From positions 1 to 37,305 of the forward strand of contig NZ_JAKNQQ010000017.1 of assembly GCF_022662475.1 (NCBI RefSeq): a DNA stretch of 37,305 nucleotides. The letters are read 5' to 3'. Both the position numbers and the translations under genes were made by a program. Source of the DNA: Sphingomonas sp. TREG-RG-20F-R18-01 (GTDB taxonomy: Bacteria > Pseudomonadota > Alphaproteobacteria > Sphingomonadales > Sphingomonadaceae). Positions within the stretch are counted from its first letter, which is position 1, and the number at the start of each line of letters is the position of its first letter. The notes under the pieces were generated by a model that made no database searches, had not been told where the DNA came from, and was given only the letters and a program-made list of their open reading frames with translations. Of the stretch, positions 33,141 to 37,305 are shown piece by piece.

Positions 33141-34070
33141 ATGTCGTCGAAGAAGGTGATTATCACGTGCGCCGTAACTGGGGGGATCCACACGCCGTCC
33201 ATGTCGCCATATCTGCCCGTGACAGCGGAGGAGATCGCGGACGCAGCCGTCGGCGCCGCCGAAGCGGGCGCCGCCATCGTCCATTTGCATGCCCGCAATC
33301 CGAACGACGGCAAGCCCGACCAGTCGCCGGCCGCGTTTGAGCCATTCCTGCGTTCGATTAAGCAGCGCTCCGATGTCGTGTGCAACATAACCACCGGCGG
33401 CGCGCCCGGCATGACCGTCGATGAGCGGATCCGGCCTGCGGCCCACTGGAAGCCGGAGGTCGCCAGCCTCAACATGGGCTCGATGAACTTCGGGCTCTTC
33501 CCGATGCTGAAGCGCTTCAAGGAGTTCAAGCACGAGTGGGAGCCAGCGATGTTAGCGAGCACCGACGACATCATTTTCCGAAACACGTTCAAGGACATCC
33601 GGATTGTACTGGAGACGCTGAACGAGACCGGCACCCGGTACGAGTTCGAGTGCTATGACACGAGTCATCTCCACAATCTGGCCTACTTTCTGGCCGAGGG
33701 CTTCGTGAAGCCGCCACTGTTCATTCAGACGGTCTTCGGCCTTCTCGGCGGGATCGGGTCCCACCCAGACGAAGTCATGCATATGAAGCGCACCGCCGAC
33801 CGCCTGTTTGGTGATCAGTACCGCTGGTCCGCGCTGGCCGCCGGCAAGGCGCAGATGCAGGTCGTCGCTATGGCGGCAGCGATGGGCGGCAATGTTCGCG
33901 TCGGCCTCGAGGATTCGCTCTGGATTGGCGCAGGGAAGCTGGCTGAGAGCAATGCTGCTCAGGTCGTGCAAGCCCGCAAGATTATCGAAGGTCTTGGGCT
34001 CGAAGTCGCGACGCCGGCAGAGGCGCGCGAGATACTCGAGCTCAAGGGAGGCGACCAAGTGGGCTTCTAG
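33141..34070 (+). CDS. BKACE family beta-keto acid cleavage enzyme
   Basis: A 309-residue zinc TIM-barrel protein of the 3-keto-5-aminohexanoate cleavage (Kce) / BKACE family. These enzymes condense a beta-keto acid with acetyl-CoA and split it into acetoacetate and a CoA thioester. Zinc site: His48 and His50 in IVHLHAR and Glu257 in VGLEDSLW; NITTGGAPGMTVDER and MGSMNFGLFPM are family motifs. In characterised members, the residues of the pocket set the side chain accepted; I cannot predict it here. ATG 33141 with AGGAGAG just upstream. Divergent from the P450. A beta-keto acid arising from the degradation pathway is a reasonable substrate. Confidence 0.92.
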   Translation: MSSKKVIITCAVTGGIHTPSMSPYLPVTAEEIADAAVGAAEAGAAIVHLHARNPNDGKPDQSPAAFEPFLRSIKQRSDVVCNITTGGAPGMTVDERIRPAAHWKPEVASLNMGSMNFGLFPMLKRFKEFKHEWEPAMLASTDDIIFRNTFKDIRIVLETLNETGTRYEFECYDTSHLHNLAYFLAEGFVKPPLFIQTVFGLLGGIGSHPDEVMHMKRTADRLFGDQYRWSALAAGKAQMQVVAMAAAMGGNVRVGLEDSLWIGAGKLAESNAAQVVQARKIIEGLGLEVATPAEAREILELKGGDQVGF

Positions 34071-34174
34071 GAGCCCAATAAAAAATCAGGTTGAGCGATT
34101 TCACCAGTTTGTGATTCACCGGAGGTTGCGAAGGTTACTAGGATCAAATCGGCTGGACCGAAACGGCTCGCCCT

Positions 34175-34647
34175 GAATTACCGCACCTCGAGGAAGGGCT
34201 GACCGCCGAAAAGTTGGCACGTTGGATCAGTGATCTCGATGGCGCTTACCCTCAAGACACCGTCCTTACTTTACCGAAAATGCATCTGGAGTGGCGCGGC
34301 GATCTTGTTGAGCCTCTCAAGGCACTAGGTGCCAAAACAGCATTTGGAGACGAGGCCGACTTCTCGGGCATGGCTATCGACCATACCCCGGCGAAGTACC
34401 TGGCGCGATAGGATTGAAGATCAAGAAGGTCATCCATCAAACCTACCTCGACGTTGACGAGCAGGGGTCGGAAGCCGCTGCCGCAACTGCTGTAATGATG
34501 GATGTAGTGGTGACCGGGCGCAGAATCCCGCCCCCACCGCCGCCGCTCATATTCCGTGTCGATAAGCCCTTTCTTTTCCTTCTTGTCGATAAGCGCACCA
34601 ACATGATCCTCTTCATTGGCCGATATGTAGCGCCACCTCAGCAATAA
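34175..34647 (+). pseudogene. Serpin, C-terminal relic with a frameshift
   Basis: From about 34175 one frame reads LPHLEEGLTAEKLARWI, LTLPKMHLEWRGDLVEPLKALGAKTAFGDEADFSGMA and ends at a TAG (34409-34411). The next frame continues KIKKVIHQTYLDVDEQGSEAAAATAV, then PFLFLLVDKRTNMILFIGRYV, ending at TAA 34647. Together they are the last third of a serpin: the shutter strand, the inhibitory hinge GSEAAAAT and the reactive-centre loop. Removing two bases (CG) from GCGCG near 34403-34408 restores one frame (YLAIGLKIKK), so a CG duplication is the likely lesion. The N-terminal two thirds are missing; upstream of about 34172 nothing serpin-like is seen and a TAG occurs at 34139. Its own terminator is intact. 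Confidence 0.82.
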
Positions 34648-34649
34648 CA

Positions 34650-34679
34650 CCGTTGCGAAAGGGTTCCCTTTTGCAACGG
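34650..34679 (+). terminator. Stem-loop terminator after the serpin relic
   Basis: CCGTTGCGAAAGGG pairs with CCCTTTTGCAACGG (one G-T pair), three bases after the serpin stop codon. A long stem with almost no loop and no T-run afterwards. Confidence 0.6.
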
Positions 34680-34768
34680 CAGGAAGTGCCCAGGTTCGCT
34701 TGTTTGGGCGAGCCGGGAACATTTCTGATTACCGAACGCTTGGGCGTTACTAGCTTCAGGAGGTAGTC

Positions 34769-35251
34769 ATGCGTGCGATGAAGTGGGTGCTTACAGGATT
34801 GGCAGTAACAACGATCACGTCGGCGCCAGCGTTTGCGGATACGTCTGAATTCCTGACCAAAGCGATCAAGGGTGACAATTCGGAAATGAAGCTGGGCTCA
34901 CTCGCGGCCAGGCAGGGTCAAAGCGCAAGGGTGAAGTCCTTCGGCGTGATGCTGCAGCGCGAGCACGCCAAGGGAAAGGATCAGGCCGTTCCCATCGCAG
35001 CAAAGCACCAAATTGTCGTGCCCGCAGAAATGTCGGATGAGGCGCAGACGGAATACGCTAAACTGCAGGGCATGCATGGCGTCGCGTTCGATCGCGAGTT
35101 CGGCCGTTACATGACAGAGGATCATCAGAAGGATATTCGCGATTTCGCGGAGGAAGCTGCCAGCAAGGATCCAGCCGAAGTGCGCAATCTCGCCAGGCAG
35201 ACGCTGCCAGTATTACGCAAGCACCTCCGCATGGCCCGGTCAATCGGCTGA
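34769..35251 (+). CDS. DUF4142 domain protein, exported
   Basis: A 160-residue protein with a signal peptide (MKWVLTGLAVTTITSAPAFA, cleavage near residue 24) and a helical DUF4142 domain: FLTKAIKGDNSEMKLGSLAARQGQSARVKSFGVMLQREHAKG, then DREFGRYMTEDHQKDIRDF. The four-helix bundle with His and Glu/Asp in the repeated HxxxxxxF-like positions resembles ferritin-like proteins of unknown function found in periplasms of Proteobacteria. ATG 34769 has a strong AGGAGG six bases upstream. It appears intact, unlike its neighbours. Role unknown, commonly stress-related by context in other genomes. Confidence 0.9.
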   Translation: MRAMKWVLTGLAVTTITSAPAFADTSEFLTKAIKGDNSEMKLGSLAARQGQSARVKSFGVMLQREHAKGKDQAVPIAAKHQIVVPAEMSDEAQTEYAKLQGMHGVAFDREFGRYMTEDHQKDIRDFAEEAASKDPAEVRNLARQTLPVLRKHLRMARSIG

Positions 35252-35357
35252 TCGATAAGCGGGACTGCAGAAGGACGAGCCCCCCGGCAGGGCAGCGATC
35301 GGCACCTCCAGCTGCGTGGAATGGCCGATACAGTCGAAAGCTATACTGTCGCAGGCC

Positions 35358-35513
35358 GAGCGCGCCGATCGCGCGCTTGAGCTTGGGCCGCTCGGCCGAC
35401 GCGGCGCTGGCCTTCTCCTGGTAGACCTTGACGCAGCCAGCGGCGAGGAGCTGGGCGAACTGATGGGTGAGGTCCTGGCCGGTGGCGGAGACGCGCGCAT
35501 AGCCGTAGATCAT
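35358..35513 (-). pseudogene. Serine resolvase/recombinase, N-terminal fragment
   Basis: From the ATG at 35511-35513 the minus strand reads IYGYARVSATGQDLTHQFAQLLAAGC, EKASAASAERPKLKRAIGAL: the start of a Tn3-type serine recombinase catalytic domain, with the catalytic Ser in YARVSATGQ. Similarity stops after 52 codons (about 35358). Beyond this, neither the rest of the catalytic domain nor a DNA-binding domain is found, although the open frame runs on into the DUF4142 gene on the opposite strand. It is a truncated relic. Confidence 0.8.
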
Positions 35514-35575
35514 GCGACCATTGTGCATCGCATATATGCATCACGAAAGCGCCCGGATTTCCGCCATTCCCGGCC

Positions 35576-35603
35576 TGAGGCAAAACTTGTGATTTTTGCA
35601 TCA
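35576..35603. repeat. 28-bp palindromic repeat, left copy
   Basis: TGAGGCAAAACTTGTGATTT followed by TTGCATCA. The ends pair (one mismatch) around an eight-base centre. It differs in only two of 28 positions from the copy at 36585-36612. It lies 62 bases upstream of the resolvase fragment's start. A recombination or resolvase-binding site is plausible. Confidence 0.7.
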
Positions 35604-35701
35604 AACCGATCTACCGCCACGTTTATAATTTGTTTACCATACTTGGTCAGTTTGGCGAAATCGGCGGGAAGTGCTCCCCCTGTTGCGTGGAATTTTCGCT
35701 G

Positions 35702-36485
35702 ATGACGATCCATTTCGATTGCACCATGTGCGGCCGTTGCTGCCACAATCTGAAATTGCCCATGTCCGCAAACGAGGCGATCACGTGGTTGACCCGCGGC
35801 GGTGACGTGCAATTACTATGTGAGGCTTCCGTCTGGCCGGACGGGCAACACCAGACGCAGCGTGACAATTATAACTGGCAACGCAGCTTCCCCGCCAGCA
35901 GTGGTACGCTTCCGGTCCGCATACGCATGACGTTTGTGGGCGCTTTTTCGGGAGCCTGTCCTTATCTACTTGCGGACATGCGGTGTGGCGGCTATGAGGG
36001 TCGGCCACGGGTGTGTCGTATATACCCGGCTGAGATAAATCCCCTTGCCACCATCGGTCCGGCGGGCAAATCATGTCCGCCAGAGGCATGGTCCTCCGAT
36101 CAGCCGGTCTTTGCAGTTAACAACGCGCCCCTTTGACCGCGAAACACGCCTATTGATCGATGCCGCGCGCAATGCTGGCGTAGAAGATACCGTAACTAAG
36201 GAAACCGTTTGCGCCCTGTTGGGCGTCGGCGAGGCCGCTTTTGCCAATGAGGGCTTCGCGATTCATACACCGGCGCCTGCCACATTGCTCGTTGCGCTTA
36301 AGCAGGCGATTAAAGGTCCGCCGGTGGGAGCCCTCGATTGGCGGATTGTTACCAATCGGCCCTCGACGCTCGCCATGCTTAACTCGGCTGACGCGAATGC
36401 GATGATGACGTCCTCCGAACAAACCTTCGAATATCACGGCTTCTTCGCCCCCGATGAAGCAGCCACTTTCGCTATTGCCGCGTAA
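35702..36485 (+). pseudogene. YkgJ-type cysteine-cluster protein gene, frameshifted
   Basis: The first frame (35702-36136) begins FDCTMCGRCCHNLKLPMS and has CPYLLADMRCGGYEGRPRVCRIYPAEI, the Cys-rich N-terminal pattern of YkgJ-family putative metal- or Fe-S-binding proteins, then stops after VFAVNNAPL. The second frame continues as FDRETRLLIDAARNAG through LCALLGVGEAAFANEGF-like sequence (CALLGVGEAAFANEG) to TAA 36483-36485. Dropping one C from the CCCC run at 36128-36131 joins them (NNAPFDRETR) into a protein of about 260 residues, the normal size. This is either a real +1 frameshift or a homopolymer sequencing error. The ATG at 35702 matches the usual family start. Confidence 0.75.
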
Positions 36486-36584
36486 CCTCACCGGAGGCAG
36501 AGGTTAAAGAATATTGCGCCAGCGAAAGCACACGTCAGCCTAATCGCTGACGGCCAGCCGACCGGCGGCTTAGTGCTACGACCT

Positions 36585-36612
36585 TGATGCAAAACTTTTG
36601 ATTTTTGCATCA
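36585..36612. repeat. 28-bp palindromic repeat, right copy
   Basis: TGATGCAAAA and TTTTGCATCA form perfect ten-base arms around CTTTTGAT. It is 26/28 identical to the copy at 35576-35603, in the same orientation and 1009 bases away. Together the copies enclose the YkgJ-type gene. Confidence 0.75.
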
Positions 36613-36802
36613 GGAATGACCGGGTTTGTGGGGAGCGGACAGGCAGCTTTAAGGAGGCAATTAGCGATAGCTGCCGTTCTCGAAAAGGATCGGGGTTTAA
36701 GATTTGCCGGGTTTGGTGGGAGCCGCGCGTTTCCCAGAGCTTCGGCGCTGATTAATCGACGTTATGGTGCCGTACGATCGTGTGAATTACGGTCGTGGCA
36801 CT

Positions 36803-37027
36803 ATGCCGAGCTACACAGTCACCACTGTCAACGAGCACGTCTTCCAGACAGGGGAGCAGGAAGCGCGCGACAACATCGAGGCATGGAAGGCGGCTATATC
36901 TAGCGCGATCACGATTGCTGCCGAGCAGGTCTCGCACGGTAATCCGTTCTTCGGTGCAGAAGTGACAGTCGCGCAGGGCCAGGAGCAGATCGGCCGATAT
37001 CTCGTTTCTGTAGGTGTTACACGTTGA
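36803..37027 (+). CDS. Small hypothetical protein
   Basis: A 74-residue open frame starting MPSYTVTTVNEHVFQ, with the helix ARDNIEAWKAAISSAITIAAEQVSHG and strands before and after it. The pattern looks like a small alpha/beta protein with balanced composition, unlike random frames, but no family is recognised. No clear ribosome-binding site precedes the ATG; thirteen more codons are open upstream (ATG 36764). Function unknown. Confidence 0.55.
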   Translation: MPSYTVTTVNEHVFQTGEQEARDNIEAWKAAISSAITIAAEQVSHGNPFFGAEVTVAQGQEQIGRYLVSVGVTR

Positions 37028-37057
37028 AGGATTAGGTTAGCCATTGGGCGAAAGCGG

Positions 37058-37273
37058 TCACAGATCACCCATGACGACAGCGGCTCGCTTTCGCCCCAAT
37101 CTTTCCAGCGCGACCTTTGCGATCGAGATTGCTGTTTCAATGGCCTGCCGCCCCGCGCCGGACACGGCACACCTTTCAAGCTGTTCCTCAAGCCGGGCTA
37201 GGTTGATCTCCCGCCTGATGATCAATTGATCAAGCGCGGCCAAGGATCGGCTGGGTCTGCTTGCGGATGGCAT
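37058..37273 (-). CDS. Small hypothetical protein, helical
   Basis: A 71-residue frame reading LDQLIIRREINLARLEEQLERCA and RQAIETAISIAKVALERLGRKR, two amphipathic helices that could form a coiled-coil hairpin. The start (37271-37273) has only a weak ribosome-binding site. It lies opposite a less plausible plus-strand frame. No family recognised; it may continue a pattern of small accessory genes at the right end. Confidence 0.5.
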   Translation of the reverse strand: MPSASRPSRSLAALDQLIIRREINLARLEEQLERCAVSGAGRQAIETAISIAKVALERLGRKRAAVVMGDL

Positions 37274-37305
37274 AGGCCTACAATGTCATCGGCAATGAGC
37301 GCCTG

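Noticed and set aside
35058..35357. Continuation of the resolvase frame as a full-length recombinase
   Set aside because: Family similarity ends after 52 codons, and the rest runs antisense into the intact DUF4142 gene.
1..37305. CRISPR arrays, tRNA or rRNA genes, complete insertion sequences
   Set aside because: No regularly spaced repeats, tRNA-like cloverleaf or full transposase was seen by eye on either strand.

Overview
The window (about 63% G+C by eye) looks like an accessory catabolic region of an alphaproteobacterium of the Sphingomonadales. The signs are a TonB-dependent receptor next to a long acyl-CoA dehydrogenase, a DUF6010 membrane protein, a serpin relic and many self-regulated oxidoreductases. 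The organism is inferred from protein character only; there is no rRNA or other marker gene.

Positions 1-12242 form a row of small units, most pairing an oxidoreductase with its own regulator. In order: tetR-DUF6010-DUF3817 (minus); a decayed beta-hydroxyacid dehydrogenase relic; TetR divergent from an SDR; an Old Yellow Enzyme divergent from HxlR; a lone SDR; an SDR divergent from TetR; a SnoaL-like protein; and a zinc-free MDR reductase divergent from LysR. Symmetric operator candidates can be read directly at four of these units. They look like inducible responses to aldehydes, enones or quinones (inference).

Positions 12572-34070 hold the catabolic core. It is organised around a divergent promoter at 19166-19260 next to a GntR/FCD regulator. 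Leftward run GntR, class III alcohol dehydrogenase (glutathione-dependent formaldehyde oxidation), a [2Fe-2S] ferredoxin, S-formylglutathione hydrolase, ferredoxin reductase and an extradiol (VOC) dioxygenase, mostly with 1-4 base overlaps, followed by an M19 dipeptidase-like protein. Rightward run a FAH-family hydrolase, an FAD phenol hydroxylase-like monooxygenase, an aromatic-acid MFS importer and a Rieske O-demethylase-like oxygenase, then an exported amidohydrolase and an acyl-CoA dehydrogenase. Together they suggest: import of a methoxylated aromatic; three-component O-demethylation; conversion of the released formaldehyde to formate; hydroxylation to a catechol; meta cleavage; and hydrolysis of the ring-cleavage product. 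A TonB receptor, a second amidohydrolase, a cytochrome P450 and a BKACE-family beta-keto acid cleavage enzyme follow and may serve the same or a related substrate.

Positions 34071-37305 are a zone of decay: the C-terminal end of a serpin gene with a frameshift, an intact DUF4142 protein, the first 52 codons of a serine resolvase, a frameshifted YkgJ-type cysteine-cluster gene lying between two near-identical 28-bp palindromes, and two small unknown genes. A further relic, the end of an alpha/beta hydrolase with a nonsense codon, lies at 12255-12563. No complete insertion sequence, CRISPR array, tRNA or rRNA gene was seen.
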